A DNA stretch of 64,000 bases from Paraburkholderia caballeronis (GCF_900104845.1 NZ_FNSR01000001.1:3286001-3350000), one strand, 5' to 3'. Counted from the stretch's first letter, positions 44,166 through 55,742 are shown. A program made the numbers and translations. Notes: a model not told the origin generated them from the letters alone.

Positions 44166-44915
44166 GTGCTTCGACAGCTCACGCTCGATCTCGGCACTCC
44201 GCCGCCATCGACTTTCGACAATTTCTTCGCCGGCTCCAACGCCGAGCTGGTCGCGCGCCTTTCCGGGCTCGACGCGGCGCTCGCGGCCGGCCCGCTCGCG
44301 GACCGCACGTTCTACGTATGGGGCGAGCCGGGCAGCGGGCGCAGCCATCTGCTGCACGCGCTCGTGCACGACACGCCCGCCGGCCACGCGCGCTACCTCG
44401 GGCCGCAGAGCGGCCTCGCCGCGTTCGCGTTCGACCCGCGCGTCGCGATCTATGCGATCGACGACTGCGACGCGCTGTCCGGCGCGCAGCAGATCGCGCT
44501 GTTCAACCTGTTCAACGAGGTGCGCGCGCATCCGGTGAGCGCGCTCGTCGCGACCGGCAACGCGCCGCCGATCGGGCTCGCGGTCCGCGAGGACCTGCGC
44601 ACGCGGCTCGGCTGGGGGCTCGTGTTCCACCTCGCGCCGCTGTCGGACGACGGCAAGGCCGCGGTGCTGAAGCGCGCGGCGCACGAGCGCGGCATCGCGC
44701 TCGCCGACGACGTGCCCGCGTACCTGCTGACCCACTTCCGCCGCGACATGCCGAGCCTGATGGCGCTGCTCGACGCGCTGGACCGCTTCTCGCTCGAACA
44801 GAAGCGCGCGGTCACGCTGCCGCTGCTGCGCACGATGCTCGCGACGCCGGACAGCGCCGCGGCCGCGGCGGGCGGCGACACGGGCGCGGGCAACGGCTCC
44901 ACCCGCTTCAAGTAG
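44166..44915 (+). CDS. hda: DnaA regulatory inactivator Hda
   Basis: AAA+ protein of 249 residues, related to DnaA domain III, that stimulates ATP hydrolysis by DnaA when bound to the sliding clamp and so prevents re-initiation. The N-terminal clamp-binding motif QLTLDL is at residues 4-9. The P-loop reads WGEPGSGRSHLLHAL with the Hda-type Arg in place of Lys, and Walker B is IYAIDDCDAL. Starts with GTG. A Ser/Gly-rich tail (AAAGGDTGAGNGS) extends beyond the core. Probably co-transcribed with the upstream permease and the HAD gene 11 bases downstream. Confidence 0.92.
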   Translation: MLRQLTLDLGTPPPSTFDNFFAGSNAELVARLSGLDAALAAGPLADRTFYVWGEPGSGRSHLLHALVHDTPAGHARYLGPQSGLAAFAFDPRVAIYAIDDCDALSGAQQIALFNLFNEVRAHPVSALVATGNAPPIGLAVREDLRTRLGWGLVFHLAPLSDDGKAAVLKRAAHERGIALADDVPAYLLTHFRRDMPSLMALLDALDRFSLEQKRAVTLPLLRTMLATPDSAAAAAGGDTGAGNGSTRFK

Positions 44916-44926
44916 AATGAGCGCCC

Positions 44927-45613
44927 ATGGCTAATCTTGCACTTTTCGATCTGGATCACACGCTGATTCCCACCGACAGCGACCACGAATGGGGCCGCTT
45001 CATGGTGAAGCTCGGCATCGTCGACGCCGAGCGCTTCGCGCAGCAGAACGACCGCTTCTACGCCGACTACAAGGCCGGCGTGCTCGACATCCACGCCTAC
45101 CTCGTCGCGATGCTGACGCCGCTCGCGAAATATTCGCGCGCGCAACTGAAAGCGTGGCATGACCAGTACATGCACGAGGTGATCCGCCCGGCGATCGTGC
45201 CGGCGGCGCTCGAACTCGTGCGCCGCCACAAGGACGCGGGCGACCTGTGCTGCGTGGTCACCGCGACGAACGAATTCATCACCGGGCCGATCGCCGACGT
45301 GTTCGGCGTCGACAAGCTGATCGCGTGCGAGGTCGAGACCGTCGACGGTCATCCGGACTCGCCGTACACCGGCCGGCCGACCGGCACGCCCAGCTACCGC
45401 GAAGGCAAGATCGTGCGCACCGAGCAATGGCTCGCGTCGCTCGGCAAAACGTGGTCGGACTTCGAGCGCAGCTATTTCTACAGCGACTCGCACAACGACA
45501 TTCCGCTGCTCGAAAAAGTCACCGACCCGATCGCGACCAACCCGGACGCCACGCTGCGCGATTACGCGCAGAAGGCCGGCTGGCGCATCCTCGACCTGTT
45601 CCAACCGTCGTGA
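44927..45613 (+). CDS. HAD-superfamily subfamily IB phosphatase
   Basis: Cytoplasmic hydrolase of 228 residues. Catalytic motif I is LALFDLDHTLIPTDSDHEWG (two aspartates), motif II/III lies in VVTATNEFITGPIA, and motif IV in FYSDSHNDIPLLEKVTDPIATNPD. The alpha-helical cap resembles SerB and the CicA-like phosphatases, but it is too divergent to call phosphoserine phosphatase. Possible substrates include lysophospholipid or histidinol phosphates; this is not decidable here. The final TGA overlaps the pcnB GTG start (GTGA). Confidence 0.88.
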   Translation: MANLALFDLDHTLIPTDSDHEWGRFMVKLGIVDAERFAQQNDRFYADYKAGVLDIHAYLVAMLTPLAKYSRAQLKAWHDQYMHEVIRPAIVPAALELVRRHKDAGDLCCVVTATNEFITGPIADVFGVDKLIACEVETVDGHPDSPYTGRPTGTPSYREGKIVRTEQWLASLGKTWSDFERSYFYSDSHNDIPLLEKVTDPIATNPDATLRDYAQKAGWRILDLFQPS

Positions 45614-47262
45614 TCAAGAAACTCATCCGCAAGCTACTAGGCCAGGACACGGCCGCCGAAACCGACGACACCGGCGCCGCCGGCATGGCCGCCGCGCCGG
45701 CACCGTCCGATCCGGACACCCCCGCCGCGAAACCGCGCCGCGCGCCGCGCCAGCCGGCATCCGGCGCGTCCCGCCCGTCGTCGAAGAAACCCACGGCCGT
45801 CCCCGACCCGACGACGCCGGTCATCCTGCCGGCCGACGTGCACGGCATCGATCCGGCGCTGATCTCCCGCAACGCGGTCCGCGTGACCGAGGGACTCCAG
45901 CAGGCGGGCTTCCGCGCGTTCATCGTCGGCGGCGCGGTGCGCGACCTGCTGCTCGGCGTCGCGCCGAAGGACTTCGACGTCGCGACCGACGCGACGCCCG
46001 ACCAGGTGCAGAAGCTGTTCCGCCGCGCGCGGATCATCGGCCGGCGCTTCCAGATCGTGCACGTGCAGTTCGGCCAGGAAATCATCGAGGTCTCGACGTT
46101 CCGCGCGCTCGTCGACGCGCCGCAGGACTCGCCGCCCGCGTCGGCGCCGCCCGCGGCCGCGCCGTCCGCCGAACCGGCCGCGCCGCCGAAGCGGCTGCGC
46201 CGCGACGAACTCGACCGCCGCACGCACGCGGTCGACGCGAGCGGCCGCGTGCTGCGCGACAACGTCTGGGGCGAGCAGCACGAGGACGCGACGCGGCGCG
46301 ACTTCACGATCAACGCGATGTACTACGACCCGGCGACGCAGACGGTGCTCGACTATCACAACGGGATGGCCGACATGCGCGCGCACCTGCTGCGGATGAT
46401 CGGCGACCCGGTGACGCGTTATCGCGAGGACCCGGTGCGCATGCTGCGCGTCGTGCGCTTTGCGGCGAAGCTCGGGTTCGAGATCGAGGAGCGCACGCGC
46501 ACGCCGATCAGCGAACTGGCCGACCTGATCAACAACGTGCCGGCCGCGCGCCTGTTCGACGAGATGCTGAAGCTGCTGCTGTCGGGCCAGGCGCTCGCGT
46601 GCCTGCAATGGCTGCGCAAGGAAGGGCTGCATCACGGCCTGCTGCCGCTCCTCGACGTGGTGCTGGAGCAGCCGCAGGGCGAGCGCTTCATCACGCTCGC
46701 GCTGTCGAACACCGACGCGCGCGTGCGCGCGGGCAAGACCGTGTCGCCGGGTTTCCTGTTCGCGACGCTGCTGTGGCACGACGTGCAGCAGCGCTACCAG
46801 CAGTACACGGCGGCCAACGAATATCCGGTGCCAGCGCTGCACCGCGCGATGGACGACGTGATCGACGCGCAGACCGAGAAACTCGCGATCCACCGCCGCT
46901 ACTCGTCGGACATGCGCGAGATCTGGGGCCTGCAGCTGCGGCTCGAAAAACATTCGGGCCGCGGTGCGCTGAAGCTGCTGGAACACCAAAGATTTAGAGC
47001 AGGGTATGATTTCCTCCTGTTGCGCTGCGAGTCCGGAGAACTGGACGCAGCCATCGGCCAGTGGTGGACGGATTTCATCAACGGAGACGCCGCCGCGCGC
47101 GAGGCGCTGCTCACGCAAGGCGGGAAGGATCGATCGCCCAGAAAACGACGGCGGCGCGGTGGCGCGAGAAGCCGCAGGACGGGCGACGCAACGGAGGGCG
47201 GCGCAGACGCCGGCCCACGCGCAGCGGACGATGCGGACCACGACGGCCCGCACGACGACTGA
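45610..47262 (+). CDS. pcnB: Poly(A) polymerase PcnB
   Basis: Adds A-tails to RNA 3' ends, marking them for decay. 550 residues, starting with GTG that overlaps the previous stop. The class II nucleotidyltransferase head shows FIVGGAVRDLLLG (~105-117) and the metal aspartates in KDFDVATDA (~120-128). An Ala/Pro insert (~165-190) splits the head before LDRRTHAVDASG; RRDFTINAMYYD and YREDPVRMLRVVRFAAKLGF follow. Ahead of the head are ~75 Ala/Pro/Ser residues after a basic start; the tail is Arg-rich (RKRRRRGGARSRR) and then Asp-rich. It resembles PcnB rather than Cca by the PR-rich C-terminus and lack of HD domain. Confidence 0.93.
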   Translation: MIKKLIRKLLGQDTAAETDDTGAAGMAAAPAPSDPDTPAAKPRRAPRQPASGASRPSSKKPTAVPDPTTPVILPADVHGIDPALISRNAVRVTEGLQQAGFRAFIVGGAVRDLLLGVAPKDFDVATDATPDQVQKLFRRARIIGRRFQIVHVQFGQEIIEVSTFRALVDAPQDSPPASAPPAAAPSAEPAAPPKRLRRDELDRRTHAVDASGRVLRDNVWGEQHEDATRRDFTINAMYYDPATQTVLDYHNGMADMRAHLLRMIGDPVTRYREDPVRMLRVVRFAAKLGFEIEERTRTPISELADLINNVPAARLFDEMLKLLLSGQALACLQWLRKEGLHHGLLPLLDVVLEQPQGERFITLALSNTDARVRAGKTVSPGFLFATLLWHDVQQRYQQYTAANEYPVPALHRAMDDVIDAQTEKLAIHRRYSSDMREIWGLQLRLEKHSGRGALKLLEHQRFRAGYDFLLLRCESGELDAAIGQWWTDFINGDAAAREALLTQGGKDRSPRKRRRRGGARSRRTGDATEGGADAGPRAADDADHDGPHDD

Positions 47263-47315
47263 CCTGGTGAGGCCGCGCGGCGGCCCGTCGAACGAAAGTC
47301 GCAGGAAGTGATGCC

Positions 47316-47855
47316 ATGACGGTTGCCTATCTCGGCCTCGGCGCCAACCTGGGGGATGCGCGCCAAACCCTGAAAGACGCGGTGGTGTGTCTCGCGCAGC
47401 AGCACCCCCTCACCGTGCTCGCCAAATCGAGCCTGTACCGCACCGCGCCGATCGACGCGGGCGGCGACGACTATTACAACTGCGCCGTCAAGCTCGACAC
47501 GCCGCTTTCCGTGCGCCAGTTGCTCGCGCTGTGCCAGCGCATCGAGCATCATTTCGGCCGGGAGCGTCCCTTTCGCAACGCGCCCCGCACACTCGACATC
47601 GACATCCTGCTGTTCGGCGATCACGAGATCGACGAACCCGACCTGGTCGTCCCGCATCCGCGCATGACCGGCCGCGCGTTCGCGCTCGTGCCGCTCGTCG
47701 AGATCGACGCGGAACTCGTGATTCCGCGTCTCGGCCCCGCGAGCGCGTTCCTGCCGGCCGTCGCCGGACAACGCATCGAGAAGGTGAAGCCGCCGTGCCA
47801 GTGCCTCGGCGCAGGCGCGCCGCCGGGCGACCCGACGGCGGGCGAATGCCGATGA
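47316..47855 (+). CDS. folK: 2-amino-4-hydroxy-6-hydroxymethyldihydropteridine pyrophosphokinase
   Basis: Folate-pathway enzyme of 179 residues that pyrophosphorylates the pterin before condensation with p-aminobenzoate. It reads MTVAYLGLGANLGDARQTLKDA, then SSLYRTAPIDAGGDDYYNCAVKL, the HPPK signature region GRERPFRNAPRTLDIDILLFG with metal aspartates, and VPHPRMTGRAFALVPLVEI. The start follows AGGAAGTG. Its stop overlaps the deoxynucleoside kinase start. pabB in this window supplies the other half-substrate for folate. Confidence 0.95.
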   Translation: MTVAYLGLGANLGDARQTLKDAVVCLAQQHPLTVLAKSSLYRTAPIDAGGDDYYNCAVKLDTPLSVRQLLALCQRIEHHFGRERPFRNAPRTLDIDILLFGDHEIDEPDLVVPHPRMTGRAFALVPLVEIDAELVIPRLGPASAFLPAVAGQRIEKVKPPCQCLGAGAPPGDPTAGECR

Positions 47856-48532
47856 CCACGCCGCCGCTCACCGTCACCGCACCGGACACGCGGCCTCCGC
47901 TGCGTTACATCGCGATCGAAGGTCCAATCGGCGTCGGCAAGACGGCGCTCGCGACGCGCCTTGCGCAACGCTGGTCGATGCAGACGCTGTTCGACACGAG
48001 CGCCGACAACCCGTTTCTCGAACGCTTCTATCGCGACACCACGCGCCATGCGTTGTCCGCGCAACTGCATTTCGCGTTGCAGCGCGAGTCGCATGCAAGG
48101 CGTGTCGCGGCGCTGCGCGCGGACGACGTGCCGCTCGTCACCGACGTCCTCGCGCAGAAGAGCGACCTGTTGGCGCGCCTGACGCTCGGCGCGGACGAAC
48201 TACCGCTGTATCGCGCGCTGGCCGCGCGGCTCGATGCGGCCGCCCCGCCGCCGGACCTCGTCGTTTATCTGCAGGCGACGCCGGAAGTGCTGTTCGCGCG
48301 CATCCAGAAGCGCGCGAACCCGGTCGAGCTGCAGATCCCGGATGCGTACCTGCGCGCGCTGTGCGACAGCTATAACGAGTTTTTCTATCATTACGACGAC
48401 GCGCCGGTCCTGACCGTCGGCGCGGAACACCTGAACCCGCAAGACTCCGACGACGACCTGGCGCTGATCGCCGGACGCATCGAGACGATGCGCGGCCGCA
48501 AGGAATTTTTCGTCAAAGGCACGTCGCTGTAA
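47852..48532 (+). CDS. dgk: Deoxynucleoside kinase family protein
   Basis: P-loop kinase of 226 residues phosphorylating deoxynucleosides for salvage. Walker A is IAIEGPIGVGKTALATRLA; PFLERFYRDTTRHALSAQLHFALQR matches the dGK/dAK/TK2 family; VVYLQATPEVLFARIQKRANPVE holds the substrate and lid arginines. ATG at 47852 overlaps the folK stop (ATGA); an alternative ATG lies two codons earlier. folK-dgk-panB is the usual order in Burkholderia relatives. Substrate preference (dG or dA) cannot be read off. Confidence 0.9.
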   Translation: MTTPPLTVTAPDTRPPLRYIAIEGPIGVGKTALATRLAQRWSMQTLFDTSADNPFLERFYRDTTRHALSAQLHFALQRESHARRVAALRADDVPLVTDVLAQKSDLLARLTLGADELPLYRALAARLDAAAPPPDLVVYLQATPEVLFARIQKRANPVELQIPDAYLRALCDSYNEFFYHYDDAPVLTVGAEHLNPQDSDDDLALIAGRIETMRGRKEFFVKGTSL

Positions 48533-48574
48533 GCGGCCACCGCCTCCCCTCCCTTTCCAGGACGGACTGCCCCC

Positions 48575-49393
48575 ATGACCTATCTGCAGGAAACGAGCCG
48601 CAGCGCCGTGACCGTACCCAAGCTTCAGGCGATGCGCGACGCCGGCGAGAAGATCGCGATGCTGACCTGCTACGACGCGAGCTTCGCGGCGCTGCTCGAC
48701 CGCGCGGGCGTCGATTCGCTGCTGATCGGCGATTCGCTCGGCAACGTGCTGCAAGGCCACTCGACGACGCTGCCGGTCACGCTCGACGACATCGCGTATC
48801 ACACCGCCTGTGTCGCGCGCGCGAAGCCGTCGGCGCTGATCGTCGCGGACCTGCCGTTCGGCACGTACGGCACGCCGGAAGACGCGTTCGCGAGTTCGGT
48901 GAAGCTGATGCGCGCGGGCGCGCAGATGGTGAAGCTCGAAGGCGGCGAATGGCTCGCGCCGACGGTGAAGATGCTGGTCGAGCGCGCGGTGCCGGTGTGC
49001 GCGCATATCGGACTCACGCCGCAGTCGGTGCACGCGTTCGGCGGCTTCAAGGTGCAGGGCAAGACCGAGAGCGGCGCGAGCCAGCTGCTGCGCGACGCAA
49101 GCGCGATGCAGGACGCGGGCGCGCAGTTGATCGTGATCGAGGCGGTGCCGTCGACGCTCGGCGCGGAAGTGACGAAGCAGGTGCGCATCCCGACGATCGG
49201 GATCGGCGCGGGTCTCGACTGCTCGGGCCAGGTGCTCGTGCTGCACGACATGCTCGGGATCTTCCCCGGCAAGCGGCCGCGTTTCGTGAAGGATTTCATG
49301 CAGGGGCAGCCGGACATCGAGAGCGGCGTCGCCGCCTATGTGCAGGCCGTGAAGGAAGGCTCGTTCCCCGGCCCGGAGCACGGGTTCCAGTAA
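48575..49393 (+). CDS. panB: 3-methyl-2-oxobutanoate hydroxymethyltransferase
   Basis: First committed step of pantothenate synthesis: adds a hydroxymethyl group from methylene-tetrahydrofolate to alpha-ketoisovalerate. 272 residues. Conserved segments: [84 protein letters not shown] and [23 protein letters not shown]. The protein is complete. panC is not adjacent. It shares the transcript direction of folK and dgk and is convergent with pabB. Confidence 0.96.
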   Translation: MTYLQETSRSAVTVPKLQAMRDAGEKIAMLTCYDASFAALLDRAGVDSLLIGDSLGNVLQGHSTTLPVTLDDIAYHTACVARAKPSALIVADLPFGTYGTPEDAFASSVKLMRAGAQMVKLEGGEWLAPTVKMLVERAVPVCAHIGLTPQSVHAFGGFKVQGKTESGASQLLRDASAMQDAGAQLIVIEAVPSTLGAEVTKQVRIPTIGIGAGLDCSGQVLVLHDMLGIFPGKRPRFVKDFMQGQPDIESGVAAYVQAVKEGSFPGPEHGFQ

Positions 49394-49405
49394 CCGGTTC
49401 GTGTG

Positions 49406-49435
49406 GGGTCGCCGCAGGTCTGTTGCGGGCGACCC
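49406..49435. other. Hairpin between panB and pabB
   Basis: GGGTCGCC (49406-49413) and GGCGACCC (49428-49435) form an eight-pair stem in the 52-base convergent gap. No T-tract follows, so it is at best a weak or Rho-assisted end for both genes. Confidence 0.4.
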
Positions 49436-49445
49436 GGTGCTTCGT

Positions 49446-51329
49446 TCAGATCAGCCGCGCCGGCAACGCGCCGCGCAGCGCGTTGCAGATCAACAGCGCC
49501 TCGGCATTCAGCACGTCGGCGCGCGCCAGCACGCGTTCCCCGGCGGCAAACGCCGCATCGTCGAGCAGCACGCCGCGCATCACGCCAGGCAGCAGCCCCG
49601 ACGACAGCGGCGGCGTCCACCACCGGCCCTCGATCTTCACGAACACGTTCGAGCGCCCTCCTTCGGTCAGTTCGCCGCGCTCGTTGAAGAACAGCATGTC
49701 GAAACCGCGTTGCGCTTCGGCTTCGCGCCATGCGCGGTCGAACTCCGCGCGGCGCGTCGTCTTGCGCAGCAGCAGCGCGTCAGCCGAATGGACGTTCGCG
49801 AAACCATGGTCAGGCGCGAGCAGCACGCCGACCGGGCCTTCGGCCAGCGGCGCGAGCGGCGCCGCGGTCAATTGAACCTCACCGTTTTTTGCGAGCGCGA
49901 CGCGCAGCCGGCTCGGCGCGCCGTCCGGCAGTTCGTCGCATTGCGCGGCGATGCGCGCACGCAGCGCCGCATCGTCGTAGCGGAAACCGAACCACGCAGC
50001 GCCGGCCGCAAGCCGCGCGAGATGCCGCTCCAGGTGCCGAACACCGTCCGCGCGCGTGGCGTACATCGTCTCGAACAGTTCAACGCCGGGATCGGCCTCG
50101 GTCAGAAAACGCGCCTTCAGCCGGCACTCGTCGTATTCGTCGGCCGCGACGCTGTCGAGCACGATCCCCGCGCCGATCCCCATCACGCCGCGCCGCATTG
50201 AACCGGCGTCGGCCGCGTCGAGCGTCAGCGTGCGGATCGCCACCGACAGGCAGAAGTCGCCGCAGGCCGCGTCGCCCTCGGCCGCCGCATCGAGCCAGCC
50301 GATCGCGCCGGTATAGAGCCCGCGCGGCCCATGCTCCAGTGCGTCGATCAACTGCATCGTCCGGTGCTTCGGCGCGCCGGTGATCGACCCGCACGGAAAC
50401 AGCGCGCGCATCACGTCCGCGAACGACGCGCGTGCGCGCAACGTCGCCTCGATCGTCGACGTCATCTGCCACACCGACGCATACGGCTCGATGCTGAACA
50501 GCGCCGGCACGTGCACCGAGCCGGTCCGCGCGATCCGCGACAGATCGTTGCGCAGCAGGTCGACGATCATCACGTTTTCCGCGCGGTTCTTCGGATCATG
50601 CGCGAGGAAATCCGCCGCGCCGCGATCGTCGGCCGGATCGGCCGAGCGCGCGGCGGTGCCTTTCATCGGGCGCGCGCGCAGCGTGTCGCCGTGTTTTTCG
50701 ACGAACAGCTCCGGCGAACAGGACAGGACCCAACGGTCGCCGGGCAGCGCGATCAGCGCGCCATAACGGACGCGCTGACGCTCGCGCAGCCGCCGGTACA
50801 GCGCGAGCGGCGTGCCGAACACGTCGAAATAAAGCCGGTACGTGTAATTGATCTGATACGACTCGCCGGCGCGCAGCGCGTCGTGCACCGCGTCGATCGC
50901 GTGCTCGAACTGCGCGCGATCGACGCCGGCCTGCAACTGCGCGATGCCGGCAGGCGCGGGCGCGGCCCCGCCTGCACCGCCGTCGCGTTGCGCGAGCCAT
51001 GCGCTCGCCTCGTCGCGCGACAGCTTCTCGCAGCGCGAGAACAATAAAAAACGCAGCGCGGCATCGCCGCGCTGCGTCGTGTGTGCGGTGTCGGTGCCGT
51101 GCGTACCGAACTGCAGATTGCGTCCGAACTCGTAGTCGCCGAGCACGACCGCGAAGAGCCCGCCGCGCAAGTCCGCGTCGACCGCGGCGCATAACGCGTC
51201 GAGATCCGCCGGATCGCTCGCCGCGCGCTCGCGCACGAAGCCGGTGTACAGACGACTCGAACGGCCCGCATCCGTCGAATCGCTGTCGTCGAGCAGCGCG
51301 AAGATCGCGCCGCCGTCGTCAACCGCCAT
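49446..51329 (-). CDS. pabB: Aminodeoxychorismate synthase I / aminodeoxychorismate lyase fusion (PabB-PabC)
   Basis: A 627-residue fusion for p-aminobenzoate synthesis. The N-terminal ~370 residues are a chorismate-binding domain (YQINYTYRLYFDVFG, GTAARSADPADDRGAADFL, NVMIVDLLRNDLSRIA, PCGSITGAPKHRTMQLIDALE). The C-terminal ~220 residues are a class IV aminotransferase-fold lyase (LFETMYATRADGVRHLERHLARL, FFNERGELTEGGRSNVFV, SSGLLPGVMRGVLL). Together they turn chorismate, with ammonia from a separate PabA, into PABA. ATG at 51329 after GGGTGA was preferred to the GTG three codons upstream. It lies 34 bases after dnaJ on the same strand. Confidence 0.93.
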   Translation of the reverse strand: MAVDDGGAIFALLDDSDSTDAGRSSRLYTGFVRERAASDPADLDALCAAVDADLRGGLFAVVLGDYEFGRNLQFGTHGTDTAHTTQRGDAALRFLLFSRCEKLSRDEASAWLAQRDGGAGGAAPAPAGIAQLQAGVDRAQFEHAIDAVHDALRAGESYQINYTYRLYFDVFGTPLALYRRLRERQRVRYGALIALPGDRWVLSCSPELFVEKHGDTLRARPMKGTAARSADPADDRGAADFLAHDPKNRAENVMIVDLLRNDLSRIARTGSVHVPALFSIEPYASVWQMTSTIEATLRARASFADVMRALFPCGSITGAPKHRTMQLIDALEHGPRGLYTGAIGWLDAAAEGDAACGDFCLSVAIRTLTLDAADAGSMRRGVMGIGAGIVLDSVAADEYDECRLKARFLTEADPGVELFETMYATRADGVRHLERHLARLAAGAAWFGFRYDDAALRARIAAQCDELPDGAPSRLRVALAKNGEVQLTAAPLAPLAEGPVGVLLAPDHGFANVHSADALLLRKTTRRAEFDRAWREAEAQRGFDMLFFNERGELTEGGRSNVFVKIEGRWWTPPLSSGLLPGVMRGVLLDDAAFAAGERVLARADVLNAEALLICNALRGALPARLI

Positions 51330-51363
51330 AGCCGTCACCCGCCATTACCCGGTTCGGACTGCG

Positions 51364-52497
51364 TCAATCGAAGAAGCTCTTCACCCGGTCGAACCAGCTC
51401 TTGCTCTGCGGGCTGTGCCGCGCGCCGCCCTCGACCAGCGACTTCTCGAACTGCTGCAGCAGTTCGCGCTGATTGTCGGTGAGCTTGACCGGCGTTTCGA
51501 CCTGCACGTGCACGTACAGATCGCCAGCGATGCTCGAACGCAGCCCCTTGATGCCCTTGCCGCGCAGACGGAACGTCTTGCCCGACTGCGTGCCTTCCGG
51601 CACCGGGAACGTCGCGCGGCCCGCGAGCGTCGGCACTTCGATCTCGCCGCCGAGCGCCGCCGTCGTGAACGGAATCGGCATCTGGCAGTGCAGGTCGTCG
51701 CCGTCGCGCTCGAACACCGGATGCGACTTGATGTGAATCTCGACGTACAGATCGCCCGACGGCCCGCCGTTGATGCCCGGCTCGCCGTTGCCGGCCGAAC
51801 GGATCCGCATGCCGTCGTCGATGCCGGCCGGAATCTTCACTTCGAGCGTCTTGGTTTCCTTCACCTTGCCCGCGCCGTGGCAATGTACGCACGGCTCGGG
51901 AATCCACGTGCCGGTGCCGTGGCACTTCGGACACGTCTGCTGGATGCTGAAGAAACCCTGCGACATGCGCACCGCGCCGGAGCCGTTGCAGGTCGGGCAG
52001 GTTTCCGGCTTCGTGCCGGGTTTCGCGCCGGAGCCGTGGCACACGTCGCACGGCGTCCAGCCGGGTACGCGGATCTGCGTCTCGTAGCCGTGCGCGGCCT
52101 GTTCGAGCGTGATCTCCATGCTGTAGCGCAGGTCCGCGCCACGGTACACCTGCGGGCCGGCCCGGCCGCCGCGCGCGCCGGCAGCCGCCTGGCCGAAGAT
52201 GTCGCCGAAGATGTCGCCGAACGCATCGGCAAAACCGCCGAAGCCCTGCGCGCCCGCGCCGCCCATGTTCGGATCGACGCCGGCATGGCCGTACTGGTCG
52301 TAAGCGGCGCGCTTCTGCGAGTCCGACAGCATTTCATAGGCTTCCTTCACTTCCTTGAAATGCTCTTCCGCGTCCTTGTTATCCGGATTGCGGTCGGGGT
52401 GGTACTTCATCGCCAGCTTGCGATACGCCTTCTTGATTTCGTCGTCGCTTGCGTTCTTCGCGACGCCCAGAACCTCGTAGTAATCCCGTTTCGCCAT
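51364..52497 (-). CDS. dnaJ: Chaperone DnaJ
   Basis: Hsp40 co-chaperone of 377 residues. The J domain (1-70) carries HPD in [18 protein letters not shown]; a Gly/Phe-rich stretch follows ([20 protein letters not shown]); four CxxCxGxG zinc repeats are present ([32 protein letters not shown]); the C-terminal substrate-binding domains end at VKSFFD. Delivers unfolded proteins to DnaK. A hairpin sits in the 269-base gap after dnaK, which may lower dnaJ expression relative to dnaK. Confidence 0.97.
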   Translation of the reverse strand: MAKRDYYEVLGVAKNASDDEIKKAYRKLAMKYHPDRNPDNKDAEEHFKEVKEAYEMLSDSQKRAAYDQYGHAGVDPNMGGAGAQGFGGFADAFGDIFGDIFGQAAAGARGGRAGPQVYRGADLRYSMEITLEQAAHGYETQIRVPGWTPCDVCHGSGAKPGTKPETCPTCNGSGAVRMSQGFFSIQQTCPKCHGTGTWIPEPCVHCHGAGKVKETKTLEVKIPAGIDDGMRIRSAGNGEPGINGGPSGDLYVEIHIKSHPVFERDGDDLHCQMPIPFTTAALGGEIEVPTLAGRATFPVPEGTQSGKTFRLRGKGIKGLRSSIAGDLYVHVQVETPVKLTDNQRELLQQFEKSLVEGGARHSPQSKSWFDRVKSFFD

Positions 52498-52728
52498 ATC
52501 GGTTCAACGCCGGCCACGCGTCGCGCGACGCACGGCGGCTCCTCTTGAATGCTGGAGTCTCGCGACCCGTCCTGCCGTCCCGTTGAACGCCGGCACGCCC
52601 GTCTGCGACGCGCCCGGCGGCCCCTGTCGAGAGCGGCCTCCAAAAAACAAATGTGCCCGGAGAGCCGAAAGACTCGCCAGGCGCTTCAATGCACGCGCAT
52701 CGTAACCGATGCGCCAGGTTTCGGCAGA

Positions 52729-52754
52729 AGCCGCACACCTTGCGGTGTGCGGCT
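52729..52754. other. Hairpin between dnaK and dnaJ
   Basis: AGCCGCACACC (52729-52739) / GGTGTGCGGCT (52744-52754), a perfect 11-pair stem with loop TTGC, 13 bases past the dnaK stop. No T-tract on either strand, so a partial terminator or mRNA-stabilising stem is likelier than a full stop. Confidence 0.6.
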
Positions 52755-52766
52755 GCCACATGCTGC

Positions 52767-54713
<1,947 letters not shown>

Positions 54714-54805
54714 GTTCAGTTAATCTCCAGATTTTGATCGCTGCGCGGATCGCGCTGGCGGGCCATTGCCCGCCCGGCCGTCCGCTTCAATTCGGAACTG
54801 TTGCC

Positions 54806-54834
54806 AAAATAAGTGCCGCTGCATCGTTTTCAAG
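54806..54834 (-). promoter_or_regulatory. dnaK: Candidate sigma-32 promoter for dnaK
   Basis: In the 347-base grpE-dnaK gap the minus strand reads CTTGAAA (54834-54828), an exact heat-shock -35, then 14 bases and CTTATTTT (54813-54806) as a loose -10. An A/T run at about 54853-54868 between it and grpE could slow read-through from grpE. Nothing else is recognised in 54714-55060. Confidence 0.55.
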
Positions 54835-55060
54835 ACCCTCGACGCTATGCGGTCTTTAATTTTTTTAATCGCCTGCGCCGGGTTTGTCGGCGCGCGGGGT
54901 AATCCAGTCGGGCGTTGGAGCGACGATTCGCCTGGCCTGGCGACTCACCGGCAGACACGAACCGACGGTCGCCACTCCATGCCGCGGCGATTCCACATCG
55001 AACCAGCCAGCGGCCACCACAGCACGGCAGCGCCCAACCACCGCTGCGCGAAACGCCCGC

Positions 55061-55636
55061 TTACTTCGGCTGCGCGACGGTAACGAGCGCCGGACGCAGC
55101 ACGCGGTCGGCAATCACATAGCCCTTTTGCAGCACGGTGACGACCGTGTTCGGCTCCTGCTCGGCCGGCACCATCGAAATCGCCTGATGACGGTGCGGGT
55201 CGAACTTCTCGCCGACCGGGTTAACGGCGACGACGCGCCCCTTCTCAAGGGCGCCGTTCAACTGCCGCAGCGTCAGCTCGACGCCTTCGCGGACTTTCGC
55301 GAGGTCGTCCGAGTTGTGCGCGATTGCCGCTTCGAGGCTGTCGACGACCGGCAGCAGATGCTCCGCAAAGCTCTCGATCGCAAACTTGTGCGCCTTCGAC
55401 ACGTCTTCCTGCGCGCGACGGCGCACGTTCTCGGTTTCGGCCTTCGCGCGCAGAAACGCTTCCTGCAGTTCGACGATCTTCGCCTGCGCCTCTTCGAGCG
55501 CGGCGGCGGCCTGCGGCGCGCCGGCTTCGGCCTGCGCCTCCGGCTGCTGGGCGGCCGCTGCGGCCGCCGGTTCACGCGACGGCTCGTCCGCGGGCGTCGG
55601 GTTCTGGCTCGTCGGGTTGTCTTGCGTGTTTTCCAT
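55061..55636 (-). CDS. grpE: Nucleotide exchange factor GrpE
   Basis: DnaK nucleotide exchange factor and thermosensor, 191 residues. The start [13 protein letters not shown] leads into a ~45-residue acidic/Ala-rich disordered region, a long helix ([54 protein letters not shown] read in pieces) and a C-terminal beta domain with [15 protein letters not shown] and [16 protein letters not shown]. The ATG at 55636 was chosen over one 40 codons upstream. A good sigma-32 promoter lies 107-134 bases upstream. Confidence 0.95.
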   Translation of the reverse strand: MENTQDNPTSQNPTPADEPSREPAAAAAAQQPEAQAEAGAPQAAAALEEAQAKIVELQEAFLRAKAETENVRRRAQEDVSKAHKFAIESFAEHLLPVVDSLEAAIAHNSDDLAKVREGVELTLRQLNGALEKGRVVAVNPVGEKFDPHRHQAISMVPAEQEPNTVVTVLQKGYVIADRVLRPALVTVAQPK

Positions 55637-55742
55637 GTCGCTGAACGTGATTGATGAGAGAAAAAAGAAGCCGTGATGACGCGCTGCGCCAGCCGGCGCG
55701 GCCGTTGCGCAGACGCGACACCGCAGTACGCATCGTTTGCCC

